This document shows, in pieces, positions 7,555-16,193 of a stretch of DNA of 35,197 nt (positions within the stretch are counted from its first letter, which is position 1; each line of letters opens with the position of its first letter). The stretch lies in assembly GCA_001897755.1 (NCBI GenBank), contig MKUJ01000011.1, forward strand, positions 160,498 through 195,694. Direction: 5' to 3'. Under the pieces are notes generated by a model. It was given only the letters and a program-made list of their open reading frames with translations. It had not been told where the DNA came from and did not search any database. The translations under genes were made by a program, and so were the position numbers. The stretch comes from Afipia sp. 64-13 (lineage in GTDB: Bacteria > Pseudomonadota > Alphaproteobacteria > Rhizobiales > Xanthobacteraceae).

Positions 7555-9456
7555 ATGACCACATCCAACGTCAAGTTCAGGCCGAACTCGAAGGAATCGC
7601 CGACCGAGCCGTTCAAGCGGGCGGTGACCTCGGCGTTGCGCGCGATCGCCAAGCAGCCCGAGCTTGAAGTGACGTATTCGGCCGAGCGTCCCGGTCTGGC
7701 GCCGGGCAAGGCGCGGCTGCCGGAGCCGGCGCGTAAGCTGAGCCGGAAGGACGCCGCGATCGTGCGCGGCCATGCCGATTCGGCCGCGTTGCGGCTGGCC
7801 TGTCACGATCCCAAGCTGCATCGCAAGCTGTCGCCGGCGAGCGGACAGGCGCGCAGCGTGTTCGAGGCGGTGGAGCAGGCGCGGGTCGAGGCAATCGGCG
7901 CGCGGCGCATGAGCGGCGTCGCCAAGAACCTGACCGCGATGCTCGACGATCATTTCCATCGCGGCAAGTTCGACGAGATCACCAGCCGGGCCGATGCGCC
8001 GCTGGCCGACGCGTTGGCGCTGCTGGTGCGCGAGCGCCTCACCGGCATGGTGCCGCCGACCGCGGCACGGCGCATGGTCGATCTGTGGCGGCCGATCCTG
8101 GAGGAAAAGATCGGCTCGCGTCTCGACCGGCTCGATGGCGCTACCGAAGATCAGGCGAAGTTCGGGGAGCTGGTCCACGATCTGCTGACCGCGCTCGAAA
8201 TCAACGAGGAACGCTCGTCCGACCAGGACGAGAACGAGGAAGAGGACGAAACCCGGCCGGGCGAAGCGGGACAGGCCGGCGAGGACGGCGAGTCAGAGAA
8301 CGACAGCGGCGAGGACATCAGCGCCGAGCAGGCGCAGCCCTCGACCGAGAGCGAGTCCGAGAATGCGATGGACAGCGCGCAGACCGCCGACAGCGACACG
8401 CTCGACGATGGCGATCTGGCCGACGAGGACCATCCGGGCGAGGCGATCCGGCCCAACACCCACAGCACCAATGAGCCGCGCGGCCCCGAATATCATGCCT
8501 TCGCGCCGAAGTTCGACGAGGTGGTGTCGGCGGAGGATCTGTGCGATCCGGACGAGCTCAATCGCCTGCGGGGCTATCTCGACAAGCAGCTCGCGCATCT
8601 GCAGCACATCGTGGCCCGGCTCGCCAACCGCCTGCAGCGCAAGCTGATGGCGCAACAGAACCGCGCCTGGGAATTCGATCTCGAGGAAGGCATTCTCGAT
8701 CCGGCGCGGCTGTCACGCGTCGTCACCGATCCGCAGCATCCGCTCTCCTTCATGCGCGAGAAGGAAGCGACGTTCCGCGACACCGTGGTGACGCTGCTGC
8801 TCGACAATTCCGGTTCGATGCGCGGCCGCCCGATCACGGTGGCGGCGACCTGCGCCGATATTCTGGCGCGCACGCTGGAGCGTTGCGGCGTCAAGGTCGA
8901 GATTCTCGGCTTCACCACGCGGGCCTGGAAGGGCGGTCAGTCGCGCGAGGCGTGGCTTGCCGCCGGCAAGCCGGCCAATCCCGGCCGCCTCAACGATCTG
9001 CGCCACATCGTCTACAAATCCGCCGACGCGCCCTGGCGCCGCGCGCGCAAGAACCTCGGCCTGATGATGCGCGAGGGTCTCCTGAAAGAGAACATCGACG
9101 GCGAGGCGCTCGACTGGGCGCACAAGCGCCTGCTCGGTCGCTCCGAGCAGCGCAAGATCCTGATGATGATCTCGGACGGCGCGCCGGTCGACGATTCCAC
9201 GCTGTCGGTCAATGCCGGCAATTATCTCGAACGCCATCTGCGCTGGATCATCGAGGAGATCGAGACCCGCTCGCCGGTCGAACTGATCGCGATCGGCATC
9301 GGCCATGACGTGACGCGGTATTATCGCCGCGCCGTGACCATCGTCGATGCGGAGGAACTGGGCGGCGCGATCACCGAGAAGCTCGCCGAACTGTTCACCG
9401 AAACGCATGGCGAGGCCAAGGCGCCGCCGTCGCCGCGCCGACGCCTGCATTCCTGA
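7555..9456 (+). CDS. cobT: Aerobic cobaltochelatase subunit CobT (VWA domain)
   Basis: CobT pairs with CobS to form the two-ring chaperone-like complex that drives CobN in cobalt insertion. The protein has 633 residues, the usual size. The N-terminal 215 residues are helical ([41 protein letters not shown]). Residues about 220-300 are strongly acidic with many Glu, Asp, Ser and Gly, a known hallmark of CobT. The C-terminal VWA domain is at about 410-610. Its MIDAS motif is DNSGS at 417-421, and a later aspartate lies in SDGAP (D541). Translation begins at the ATG at 7555, with a hairpin overlapping its ribosome site. The exported protein gene at 9462 starts 5 bp after the stop. Confidence 0.95.
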   Translation: MTTSNVKFRPNSKESPTEPFKRAVTSALRAIAKQPELEVTYSAERPGLAPGKARLPEPARKLSRKDAAIVRGHADSAALRLACHDPKLHRKLSPASGQARSVFEAVEQARVEAIGARRMSGVAKNLTAMLDDHFHRGKFDEITSRADAPLADALALLVRERLTGMVPPTAARRMVDLWRPILEEKIGSRLDRLDGATEDQAKFGELVHDLLTALEINEERSSDQDENEEEDETRPGEAGQAGEDGESENDSGEDISAEQAQPSTESESENAMDSAQTADSDTLDDGDLADEDHPGEAIRPNTHSTNEPRGPEYHAFAPKFDEVVSAEDLCDPDELNRLRGYLDKQLAHLQHIVARLANRLQRKLMAQQNRAWEFDLEEGILDPARLSRVVTDPQHPLSFMREKEATFRDTVVTLLLDNSGSMRGRPITVAATCADILARTLERCGVKVEILGFTTRAWKGGQSREAWLAAGKPANPGRLNDLRHIVYKSADAPWRRARKNLGLMMREGLLKENIDGEALDWAHKRLLGRSEQRKILMMISDGAPVDDSTLSVNAGNYLERHLRWIIEEIETRSPVELIAIGIGHDVTRYYRRAVTIVDAEELGGAITEKLAELFTETHGEAKAPPSPRRRLHS

Positions 9457-9461
9457 TTTTG

Positions 9462-10520
9462 ATGACGGGTCGGTTCGGGCGCCGCGACATTCTGCGAGGC
9501 GCCGCGGCGCTGTGCGGCGCGGGCCTTGCGGCTTCGCCGCGTCAGGCATTCGCGCAGCACGGGCGCGCGGCGGCTCCCGCCATTGCGAGGCTCGAGGTCA
9601 ATGCCCGGCCGATCCGTTCGTTCGATCCGCGCGATGCGTCCCATCTGCGTTATGGCGCGCTGCAATTTCGCAGCGGCCTGGTGCTGACCTCGCCGTTCCG
9701 CGCGTTCGGCGGTCTCTCGGCGCTGCGGCTGGATGACAAGGGCGAGCGCTTCATTGCCTGCAGCGATCGCGCCAACTGGTTCGCCGGGCGTCTTGTCTAT
9801 GACGGCAAGGCGTTGTCGGGCATGGCCGACGTCACCTCGGCGCCGATGCAGGGCCCCGACGGACAGGCCATCACGGCGCGCGGCTGGTTCGACACCGAGT
9901 CGCTCGCGCTCGATGGCTCCATTGCCTATGTCGGTCTCGAACGGGTCAACAAGATCCTGCGTTTCGATCTGGCCGAAGGCGATCTGCTGGCGCGCGGGCA
10001 GATCGTCAGCGCGCCGGCGCATGTCGCCAAACTGCCGTTCAATCGCGGACTGGAATCGCTGGTGTTCGTATCGCGCGCGCGCAGCGGCGCGGGACAGGCG
10101 CTTGCCGGCACGCTGATCGCGATGTCCGAGCGCGCGCTCGATGGCGAGGGTCGTATCCGGGCGTTTCTGATCGGCGGCGCGATGCCGGGAGAATTCTCGA
10201 TTCGCCGCCGCGACGATTTCGATATCAGCGATGCGACGCTGCTGCCGTCGGGCAGCCTGCTTTTGCTCGAGCGCAAATTCTCGCTGCTGTCGGGTCTCGG
10301 CATTCGTATCCGCCGCATTCCGATCGCGCAGGTGCGGCCCGGCGCGTCGGTCGACGGCGATGTGATTTTCGATGTCGATCTTGGTTACGAGATCGACAAC
10401 ATGGAAGGCATCGATTTCCACATCGCGGACGGCGACACCGTGCTGACGCTGATTTCGGACGACAACTTCTCGATGATCCAGCGCACGCTGCTGCTGCAGT
10501 TCACGCTGGTCGACGAGTAG
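9462..10520 (+). CDS. Exported esterase-like phytase-family protein
   Basis: A 352-residue protein of the family usually named esterase-like activity of phytase (PF13449), a beta-propeller-like exported protein. It begins MTGRFGRRDILRG, then a hydrophobic stretch and a signal-peptidase-like site near AFA-Q at about residue 31. The twin arginines at 7-8 suggest Tat export. The family-typical acidic sites are visible: FDTESLALDGS, NRGLESLVF and DNMEGIDFH. I chose the ATG at 9462; a TTG at 9459 is also in frame. There is no good Shine-Dalgarno of its own, and the start is 5 bp after the cobT stop, so it is probably coupled to cobT. A role in B12 synthesis is not implied. The substrate is unknown. 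Confidence 0.85.
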   Translation: MTGRFGRRDILRGAAALCGAGLAASPRQAFAQHGRAAAPAIARLEVNARPIRSFDPRDASHLRYGALQFRSGLVLTSPFRAFGGLSALRLDDKGERFIACSDRANWFAGRLVYDGKALSGMADVTSAPMQGPDGQAITARGWFDTESLALDGSIAYVGLERVNKILRFDLAEGDLLARGQIVSAPAHVAKLPFNRGLESLVFVSRARSGAGQALAGTLIAMSERALDGEGRIRAFLIGGAMPGEFSIRRRDDFDISDATLLPSGSLLLLERKFSLLSGLGIRIRRIPIAQVRPGASVDGDVIFDVDLGYEIDNMEGIDFHIADGDTVLTLISDDNFSMIQRTLLLQFTLVDE

Positions 10521-10945
10521 CAAGATGATCGTTGGATGAAACCGGCCCGGATACGACCAAAATTTTCTTTGGACATGTGAAGCCGGAATCTTATCCTTTT
10601 GGCCGAGGAGGCCGAGCGGTTTCGCCGCGGCGGTAGCATCATCCGGAGCGGACCTGTTCCGCACGGCTTCGCGCCGCATTGGGTGCGTTGCAAAATTCAG
10701 CGAGAAAACGTCAAGCATCAGAATGGCAAGGCTGCGTTTGCGTCGCAGCAAAAACGGGTTCGTAACGAGGCTGGCGCGCGGCAGGCCCTTGCGTCAGATC
10801 GTCTCACTCCAGAGATTTTGGTATATTAAATACCTGTTCCCGTTGCACCATTAAGGCTCACGGCCGCGTGAGATTGACGGTCGAGTGAAATGAACGTTCG
10901 ATGAGCCGGCGATAAAGACCGGTTGGGTCAACAGGGAGGTATTGA
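10521..10945. other. 425-bp upstream region of the TctCBA operon
   Basis: There is no convincing gene here. The plus frame at 10599-10829 starts with TTG, has no ribosome site and is Arg-rich. The region holds a candidate operator (10820-10834), a small hairpin CTCACG/CGTGAG at 10857-10872, and the 8-bp palindrome GAACGTTC at 10892-10899. A good ribosome site (GGGAGGT, 10934-10940) serves tctC. I see no clear -35/-10 pair. This is probably the control region of the transporter. Confidence 0.6.
10820..10834. promoter_or_regulatory. Candidate operator GGTAT-N5-ATACC upstream of tctC
   Basis: A perfect 5-bp inverted repeat, GGTAT / ATACC, is separated by an AT-only centre (ATTAA), about 110 bp ahead of the tctC ATG. 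It lies in a local AT-rich island. The spacing and size fit a dimeric repressor such as a GntR/FCD-type regulator, but no regulator gene is in the window. Inference only. Confidence 0.4.
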
Positions 10946-11962
10946 ATGATGCGTACGCGCTATACGGCGAATTGTGCCTTTGCGGCTGTTCTTGGTGCCG
11001 CTTTTGCTTTCACGGCTTCGCCGTCACAGGCTGCTTGGGAGCCGACACGCCCCGTCGAACTGATCGTGCCCGCGGGCACCGGCGGCGGCGCCGACCAAAT
11101 GGCCCGTGTTGTCCAGGGCATCATCAGCAAACACAATCTGATGAAACAGCCGATGATTGTCGTGAACAAGTCCGGCGGCGCAGGCGGCGAAGGCTTCCTC
11201 GACGTGAAGGGCTCGCGCAACAATCCGCACAAGCTGATCATCACGCTGTCGAACCTTTTCACCACGCCGCTGGCGACGGGTATTCCTTTCTCCTACAAGG
11301 ATCTCACGCCGGTCACGATGATGGCGCTCGACGAATTCATCCTCTGGGTGAACGCCGACAAGCCGTACAAGACCGCGAAGGAATACATCGACGCGATCAA
11401 GGCGGCGCCGGACGGTCAGTTCCGCATGGGCGGCACCGGCTCGAAGCAGGAAGACCAGATCATCACCGTCGCGCTCGAGAAGGCGACCGGCAAGAAGCTC
11501 ACCTACATCCCCTACAAGGGCGGCGGTGAAGTCGCGGTTCAGCTCGTCGGCAACCACATCGACTCCAGCGTGAACAACCCGATCGAGGCCGTGGCGCAGT
11601 GGCGCGGCAACAAGCTGCGTCCGCTCTGCGTGTTCGACAGCAAGAAGCTCACCTACACCGACAAGGTGGCCGGTGATCAGACCTGGGCCGACATCCCGAC
11701 CTGCAAGTCGCAGGGCCTGGACGTCGAGTACCTGATGCTGCGCGGCTTCTTCATGTCGCCCGGCGCCAAGCCGGACCAGGTCGCCTACTACGTCGATCTG
11801 ATGAAGAAGGTGCGCGAGACCCCCGAATGGGCCCAGCTCATGAAGGACGGCGCCTTCAATCAGACCGCTCTGAGCGGCGATGACTACCTCAAGTGGGTCG
11901 ATGCGGCTGAAAAGACGCACGAGACCCTGATGAAGGACGCCGGCTTCCTCGCGGCCAAGTAA
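10946..11962 (+). CDS. Tripartite tricarboxylate transporter substrate-binding protein (TctC/Bug family)
   Basis: A 338-residue periplasmic binding protein that delivers a carboxylate-type ligand to the TctA/TctB membrane pair. A Sec signal peptide covers about residues 1-29 (hydrophobic core FAAVLGAAFAFTA, cleavage near SQA-A). The mature protein starts WEPTRPVELIVPAGTGGGADQMAR, the family signature for ligand binding at about 41-54. A second lobe motif follows around YIPYKGGGEVAVQLVGNHID, typical of Bug proteins. The ribosome site GGGAGGT lies 5 bp before the first of two tandem ATGs. tctB starts 70 bp downstream, past a strong hairpin. The ligand cannot be read from the sequence; citrate, other tricarboxylates, dicarboxylates and aromatic acids are all known for the family. 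Confidence 0.92.
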   Translation: MMRTRYTANCAFAAVLGAAFAFTASPSQAAWEPTRPVELIVPAGTGGGADQMARVVQGIISKHNLMKQPMIVVNKSGGAGGEGFLDVKGSRNNPHKLIITLSNLFTTPLATGIPFSYKDLTPVTMMALDEFILWVNADKPYKTAKEYIDAIKAAPDGQFRMGGTGSKQEDQIITVALEKATGKKLTYIPYKGGGEVAVQLVGNHIDSSVNNPIEAVAQWRGNKLRPLCVFDSKKLTYTDKVAGDQTWADIPTCKSQGLDVEYLMLRGFFMSPGAKPDQVAYYVDLMKKVRETPEWAQLMKDGAFNQTALSGDDYLKWVDAAEKTHETLMKDAGFLAAK

Positions 11963-11974
11963 ACGCTCTCACGA

Positions 11975-12003
11975 CGCCGGCGAAGCCACAAGCTTCGCCG
12001 GCG
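11975..12003 (+). promoter_or_regulatory. Strong intercistronic hairpin after the tctC gene
   Basis: A perfect 12-bp GC-rich stem has arms 11975-11986 and 11992-12003 and a 5-nt CACAA loop. It begins 13 bp after the tctC stop. No run of T follows, so it is not a standard intrinsic terminator. It fits a 3' stabiliser that raises binding-protein mRNA above the distal membrane-protein genes, or partial attenuation. Confidence 0.65.
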
Positions 12004-12031
12004 CACGCTTCTTCGCGCAAGGAACAATCAT

Positions 12032-12535
12032 ATGAGCACTTCAAGTCCGAGCGGGACTGAGACCGGCCCGGCCCATCGTAGTGTCGAGGCGGGTGTCGCG
12101 GTTGCCTGCATCATTTTCGGCATCATCACCGTGCTGGGCAGCCTCCAGGTCGGCATCGGCTGGGGTCCCTCCGGTCCGCTCTCCGGGTTCTTTCCGTTTT
12201 ATCTCGGCATCATCATCGTGCTGGCAAGCCTGGTGAACCTGAAGGCCGCTTTGTCGCTCGACCGCTCCAAGCTGTTCGCCAGCTGGGATCAACTCGGTCA
12301 GGTGCTCGCGGTGATCGTGCCGACCACCATCTACACGATCGTGTTGCCCTACACCGGCATCTACATCGCCTCGATCGTTCTGATCGCCGGCTTCATGATG
12401 TGGCTCGGCAAGTACGCCTGGTACAAGGCCATCCTTCTCGGCATCGCCGTTCCGGTCGCTTTCTACATCGCGTTCGAGAAGTGGTTCCTGGTTCCGTTGC
12501 CGAAGGGCCCGATCGAATATTGGCTCGGACTGTGA
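12032..12535 (+). CDS. Tripartite tricarboxylate transporter small membrane subunit (TctB family)
   Basis: A 167-residue membrane protein, the small integral subunit of the TTT transporter. Hydrophobic segments lie at about residues 20-42 (AGVAVACIIFGIITVLGSL), 55-75 (GFFPFYLGIIIVLASLV), 92-115 and 118-150. The PLSGFFPFYLGI segment and the C-terminal KWFLVPLP are family features. AAGGA at about 12019-12023 precedes the ATG at 12032 at a suitable distance. It lies between tctC and tctA, in the standard C-B-A order. It probably stabilises TctA; its exact role is not known in general. Confidence 0.9.
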   Translation: MSTSSPSGTETGPAHRSVEAGVAVACIIFGIITVLGSLQVGIGWGPSGPLSGFFPFYLGIIIVLASLVNLKAALSLDRSKLFASWDQLGQVLAVIVPTTIYTIVLPYTGIYIASIVLIAGFMMWLGKYAWYKAILLGIAVPVAFYIAFEKWFLVPLPKGPIEYWLGL

Positions 12536-12592
12536 CGCAAACGTCGTGTCCAGACGACAAGAGCTGAAAAAAGTTTAGGTAGGAAAACGTCC

Positions 12593-14101
12593 ATGCTCGC
12601 AGATATCGCGAATCTGTTTCACGGCTTCGCCGTCGTGTTGCAGCCTTACAACATCTTGCTGATGGTCATCGGCATTTTGCTCGGCGTGATCGTCGGCGTG
12701 CTGCCGGGCCTCGGCGGCGCCAACGGCATCGCCATTCTGTTGCCGCTCACGTTCAGCATGTCGCCCACGGGCGCGATCATCATGCTCTCATGTATCTACT
12801 GGGGAGCGTTGTTCGGCGGCGCCATCACGTCGGTGCTGTTCAATATTCCCGGCGAACCATGGTCGGTGGCGACAACATTCGACGGCTATCCCATGGCGCA
12901 GCAGGGTCGCGCCGGCGAGGCGCTGACTGCGGCCTTCACGTCCTCGTTCGTGGGTGCGCTGTTCGCCGTGATCGTCATCACCCTCGTCGCTCCGCTGGTT
13001 GCCGATTTCGCGCTTGAGTTCGGTCCGGCCGAGAAGTTCGCGGTGTACTTCCTCGCGTTCTGCTCCTTCATCGGCATGGGCAAGGAACCGCCCTTCAAGA
13101 CCGTCGCGGCGATGATGATGGGCTTCGTGCTGGCGGCTGTCGGCCTCGACAGCGTGACCGGCCAGTTGCGCCTCACCTTCGGCTTCACCGAACTGCTCAA
13201 CGGCTTCGACTTCCTGATCGCGGTGATCGGTCTGTTCGGCATCGGCGAAATCCTCCTCACCATGGAGGAAGGCCTCGCGTTCAAGGGCAAGGCCGCCGGC
13301 ATCAACCCGAAGGTGGTGTGGCAGACCTGGAAAGAGCTGCCGCGCTACTGGATGGTGTCGCTGCGCTCCTGCCTGATCGGCTGCTGGATGGGCATCTCGC
13401 CCGCCGGCGCGACGCCCGCCTCGTTCATGAGCTACGGTATCGCCCAGCGCATCTCCAAGCGTGGCCACAACTTCGGCAACGGCGAGATCGAGGGCGTGGT
13501 GGCGCCGGAGACCGCGGCTCACGCCGCCGGTACCTCGGCGCTGCTGCCGATGCTCGCGCTCGGCGTGCCGGGTTCGCCGACCGCGGCGGTGCTGCTCGGT
13601 GGCCTCCTGATCTGGGGTCTGCAGCCGGGACCGCTGCTGTTCGTCGAACAGCCGGACTTCGTCTGGGGCCTGATCGCCTCGATGTACCTCGGCAACCTCG
13701 TCGGCCTCATTCTGGTGCTGACCTGCGTGCCGCTGTTCGCCGCGATCCTGCGCATCCCGTTCTCGATCATCGCACCGATCATTCTGGTGATCTGCGCCAT
13801 CGGCGCCTACACGGTCAACAATTCGAGCTTCGACGTCATCCTGATGGCGGTGTTCGGTGTTGTCGGCTACGCGATGAAGAAGACCGGCTATCCGCTGGCG
13901 CCGCTGGTTCTGGCCATCGTGCTCGGCGACCAGGCCGAAGAAGCGTTCCGCCAGTCGCTGCTGTCCTCGGGCGGCAACCTCGGCGTGTTCTTCTCGAACG
14001 GTCTCGTGTCGACGATCATGGTTCTCGCTCTGGTCGCGCTGTTCTGGGGTGCGATCTCGGAAGGCATCGCCAAGCTGCGCAGCCAGCCCAAGACGGCCTG
14101 A
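12593..14101 (+). CDS. Tripartite tricarboxylate transporter large permease subunit (TctA family)
   Basis: A 502-residue inner-membrane permease with about 11-12 predicted helices, driven by an ion gradient. The N-terminal motif GVLPGLGGANGIAILLPLTF lies around residues 36-56, with a related repeat in the second half (PMLALGVPGSPTAAVLLGGL). That matches the two-fold internal repeat of TctA. The SYGIAQRISK and GVVAPETAAHAAG segments are also typical. The ribosome site AGGA at 12581-12584 lies 8 bp before the ATG. It is the last gene of the operon: a good intrinsic terminator follows 33 bp after the stop. Codon use matches the neighbouring genes. Confidence 0.95.
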   Translation: MLADIANLFHGFAVVLQPYNILLMVIGILLGVIVGVLPGLGGANGIAILLPLTFSMSPTGAIIMLSCIYWGALFGGAITSVLFNIPGEPWSVATTFDGYPMAQQGRAGEALTAAFTSSFVGALFAVIVITLVAPLVADFALEFGPAEKFAVYFLAFCSFIGMGKEPPFKTVAAMMMGFVLAAVGLDSVTGQLRLTFGFTELLNGFDFLIAVIGLFGIGEILLTMEEGLAFKGKAAGINPKVVWQTWKELPRYWMVSLRSCLIGCWMGISPAGATPASFMSYGIAQRISKRGHNFGNGEIEGVVAPETAAHAAGTSALLPMLALGVPGSPTAAVLLGGLLIWGLQPGPLLFVEQPDFVWGLIASMYLGNLVGLILVLTCVPLFAAILRIPFSIIAPIILVICAIGAYTVNNSSFDVILMAVFGVVGYAMKKTGYPLAPLVLAIVLGDQAEEAFRQSLLSSGGNLGVFFSNGLVSTIMVLALVALFWGAISEGIAKLRSQPKTA

Positions 14102-14133
14102 TCCGATCCGAAGAACGAACGTCAATGTTATTG

Positions 14134-14164
14134 CGGGCGGCCCCACGGGCCGCCCGTTGCTTTT
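14134..14164 (+). terminator. Intrinsic terminator of the TctCBA operon
   Basis: A perfect 10-bp stem, CGGGCGGCCC (14134-14143) with GGGCCGCCCG (14147-14156), has a 3-nt CAC loop and is followed by TTGCTTTT. It begins 33 bp after the tctA stop. Confidence 0.8.
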
Positions 14165-14295
14165 GGGAAGGGCTTTGCGCGGCTCGCGTGGCTGTGCTCA
14201 TGCGCTGCACGCGATCGGAGCGGGCGAGGGGATGGCTCAAAGCCCTGAGTTCAAACGTTCTGGGCCCAAGCCAGAACCCCTGAGCCCAAGCCAAC

Positions 14296-14325
14296 AAAAA
14301 AGCCGGGTCGCATGACCCGGCTTTT
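14296..14325 (-). terminator. Intrinsic terminator of rpmB (bidirectional shape)
   Basis: The 12-bp arms at 14298-14309 and 14314-14325 (AAAAGCCGGGTC and its complement) enclose a GCAT loop. Read on the minus strand, the hairpin starts 21 bp after the rpmB stop and ends in a T-run. A shorter T-run on the other side would also stop plus-strand readthrough from the tct operon. Confidence 0.85.
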
Positions 14326-14345
14326 GTTATTTCATGAAAGTGCGA

Positions 14346-14636
14346 TTAGCTCGCGGCGGCGAGCTTCTTCTCGATCTGGCGCTTCAGGTCGACGGCGCGC
14401 GGCGACAGCGTCGCGGCGTTGGCCTTGAGCAGGAAGGCATCGAGACCGCCATTATGGTCGACGCTCTTGATCGCGTTGGTCGAGATCCGCAGCCGCACCG
14501 AGCGGCCGAGCGCTTCCGACATCAGCGTGACATTGCACAGGTTCGGCAGAAACCGGCGCTTGGACTTGTGGTTCGAGTGGCTGACCTTGTGGCCGACCTG
14601 CGGCCCCTTGGCCGTCAATTCGCAGCGCCGTGACAT
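14346..14636 (-). CDS. rpmB: 50S ribosomal protein L28
   Basis: L28 is a small basic protein of the large ribosomal subunit. The 96 residues open [29 protein letters not shown], matching bacterial L28 (split here: [11 protein letters not shown], then [19 protein letters not shown]). After that come the strand region [20 protein letters not shown] at about 46-65 and a C-terminal helix. It stands alone, between two terminators and its own promoter. rpmG (L33), its partner in many bacteria, is not adjacent. The 5' leader is about 80 nt and carries a hairpin. Confidence 0.97.
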   Translation of the reverse strand: MSRRCELTAKGPQVGHKVSHSNHKSKRRFLPNLCNVTLMSEALGRSVRLRISTNAIKSVDHNGGLDAFLLKANAATLSPRAVDLKRQIEKKLAAAS

Positions 14637-14658
14637 GGCGAAATCCTTGTATGTCCCG

Positions 14659-14684
14659 GAGCCGGCCTCGCCTTCGAGGGGCTC
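14659..14684 (-). promoter_or_regulatory. Leader hairpin in the rpmB 5' untranslated region
   Basis: GAGCC (14659-14663) pairs with GGCTC (14680-14684), and CCTCG (14666-14670) with CGAGG (14675-14679). The loop is 4 nt and there is a 2-nt bulge, giving 10 bp in total. It lies 23 bp ahead of the rpmB start, between the promoter and the ribosome site. It could be an autoregulatory ribosomal-protein leader; this is inference. Confidence 0.4.
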
Positions 14685-14722
14685 GCAAGGGGTGATGCTC
14701 TGTCCATTTCAGGAACCGCGGA

Positions 14723-14751
14723 CGTATAGTCGGCGTGGCGGCGAGCGTCAA
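14723..14751 (-). promoter_or_regulatory. Sigma-70 promoter of rpmB
   Basis: On the minus strand TTGACG (14746-14751) is followed by a 17-bp spacer and TATACG (14723-14728). Five of six -35 and four of six -10 positions match consensus, with ideal spacing, as expected for a strong ribosomal-protein promoter. Transcription would start near 14716. Confidence 0.65.
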
Positions 14752-14985
14752 GGCAGGGCGGGCCGAAAGCTCAGCTTTTTGGCCGCCAAATGCCGGTTTC
14801 CGCAAGGAAAAGCCCAGGTTCCGCAACATATAATCGACGTATTCGGCCGCACAATCGGAGCGGTCCGGCGGCAGAGGCCGTCGTGGCGATGGTGTCCGAT
14901 CGCAGGCCCGACCGGGGAGCACCGGATCGGCCGTTCCAGCAGGACTTTTCTGTTCGTGGACAGCTCTCAGATTTCTTGCCGGCGG

Positions 14986-15840
14986 ATGATCGCGGCGGGG
15001 TCGGGCCCCGGTCGGCGGGTGATGCTGGCCGCGACGGCGGCGGGCGTGTTCGGTGCGGCATGGGCGGCTCCGGCCGCCGCGCAGGGCCGGCTCGACGCGA
15101 AATACGCGGTGACGCTCGCCGGTCTGCCCATCGGCAAGGGCAGCTGGACGATAGCGATCGGCAACGACGATTTCTCGGCGGCGGTCTCCGGCGGCACCAC
15201 CGGCTTGCTGCAGGCCCTCGGCAAGGGCGGCGGCACCGGCAGTTCGCAGGGCCGGATCGTCGGCGGCGCGCTGGTGCCGGCGGCTTATGTCACCTCGATC
15301 ATGTACGGCAAGAAGAACGAGACCATCCGGATCAATCTGGCTGGCGGCAACGTCAAGGACTGGTCGATCGAGCCCGAACCTCCGGTCGATCCGAGGCGCG
15401 TTCCGGTGACCGACGCGCACCGGCGCGGCGTGTGGGATCCGATGACGGCCTCGCTGCTGCGCGTGCCGGGCAATGGCGATCCGGTGAGCCCGGAAGTTTG
15501 CACCAACAGGACCACGGCAATCTTCGACGGCCGCATGCGTTACGAACTGCAACTCGAATACCGGCGCATGGAGAGCGTGAAGCACATCAAGGGCTATCAG
15601 GGCCCGGCGGTGGTCTGCGCGGTCTATTTCAAGCCGATCTCGGGCTATGTGCCGGATCGCTATGCAATCAAATATCTCGCGACCCTGCGCGACATGGAAG
15701 TGACGCTGGCGCCGATCGCCGGCACCCGCGTGCTGGTGCCGCTGCGGATCAAAATTCCGACGCCGATCGGCACCGGTCTGGTCCAGGCCACCGAATTCAT
15801 CACCGCGCCGACGCCGCGCACCGCCGCCAAGACCAATTAG
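14986..15840 (+). CDS. Secreted DUF3108 domain protein
   Basis: A 284-residue exported protein of unknown function. From the ATG at 14986 it has a short basic n-region (PGRR), a hydrophobic core (VMLAATAAGVFGAAWAA) and a cleavage site near AAAQ-G at residues 31-34. An ATG at 15022 is an alternative start that still keeps the core. The mature part begins GRLDAKYAVTLAGLPIGKGSW, the typical start of DUF3108 periplasmic proteins, and is mostly beta-strand-like. It is not part of an obvious operon: rpmB is divergent and 353 bp separate it from the helicase gene. The frame upstream of 14986 is open but has no ribosome site and unlike composition. Confidence 0.8.
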   Translation: MIAAGSGPGRRVMLAATAAGVFGAAWAAPAAAQGRLDAKYAVTLAGLPIGKGSWTIAIGNDDFSAAVSGGTTGLLQALGKGGGTGSSQGRIVGGALVPAAYVTSIMYGKKNETIRINLAGGNVKDWSIEPEPPVDPRRVPVTDAHRRGVWDPMTASLLRVPGNGDPVSPEVCTNRTTAIFDGRMRYELQLEYRRMESVKHIKGYQGPAVVCAVYFKPISGYVPDRYAIKYLATLRDMEVTLAPIAGTRVLVPLRIKIPTPIGTGLVQATEFITAPTPRTAAKTN

Positions 15841-16193
15841 CCGCGGAGTCCGAGGCGTTCTGCGTCACCGGCGCCGTCTTGACTCTTGGCCCGATCGGAG
15901 TCCTCCCTGCGATTAAGATTTGAACCGTGACAGCGCAGATCAAAAGCGGGGCGAAACCTTGATCTAGCGTTGCCGATAATTTGCGACGCGAGATGTTGCG
16001 GTGAACGAAGGCGGATACGATATGAGTCAGCGATTCGGGCCTCTTTCGTTCCGGAGTCGTTCCAAACCTTAAATCTGGCGCGATAAGCGTTGCATTGTGA
16101 GACACTTATCGCTGCAATCAGAGTCATTACGCTCGGTGCCCGTGCCACACGGCACATTCTGAGCCTCACGCGGACCCCGGCAAGATCACCATC
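15841..16193. other. 353-bp region upstream of the helicase gene
   Basis: No gene is supported: minus-strand frames here are short and have no ribosome site. The one structural feature is an 8-bp inverted repeat, GCGATAAG (16080-16087) and CTTATCGC (16105-16112), about 80 bp before the helicase ATG. It could be an operator or part of a promoter region. GC content is lower than in the flanking genes. Confidence 0.5.

Larger units (their letters stand above)
14637..14985. other. 349-bp divergent gap between rpmB and the DUF3108 gene
   Basis: The rpmB-side half holds a promoter and leader hairpin, listed separately. On the DUF3108 side the frame is open far upstream, but it has no ribosome site and does not look like coding sequence until about 14986. 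I could not find a clear promoter for the DUF3108 gene. Confidence 0.5.

Noticed and set aside
9321-10751. A 476-residue minus-strand frame opposite the phytase-like gene
   Set aside because: No family signal, and the plus strand carries a signal peptide and conserved motifs.
10599-10829. A 76-residue plus-strand frame upstream of tctC
   Set aside because: TTG start without ribosome site, and it runs into the operator region.
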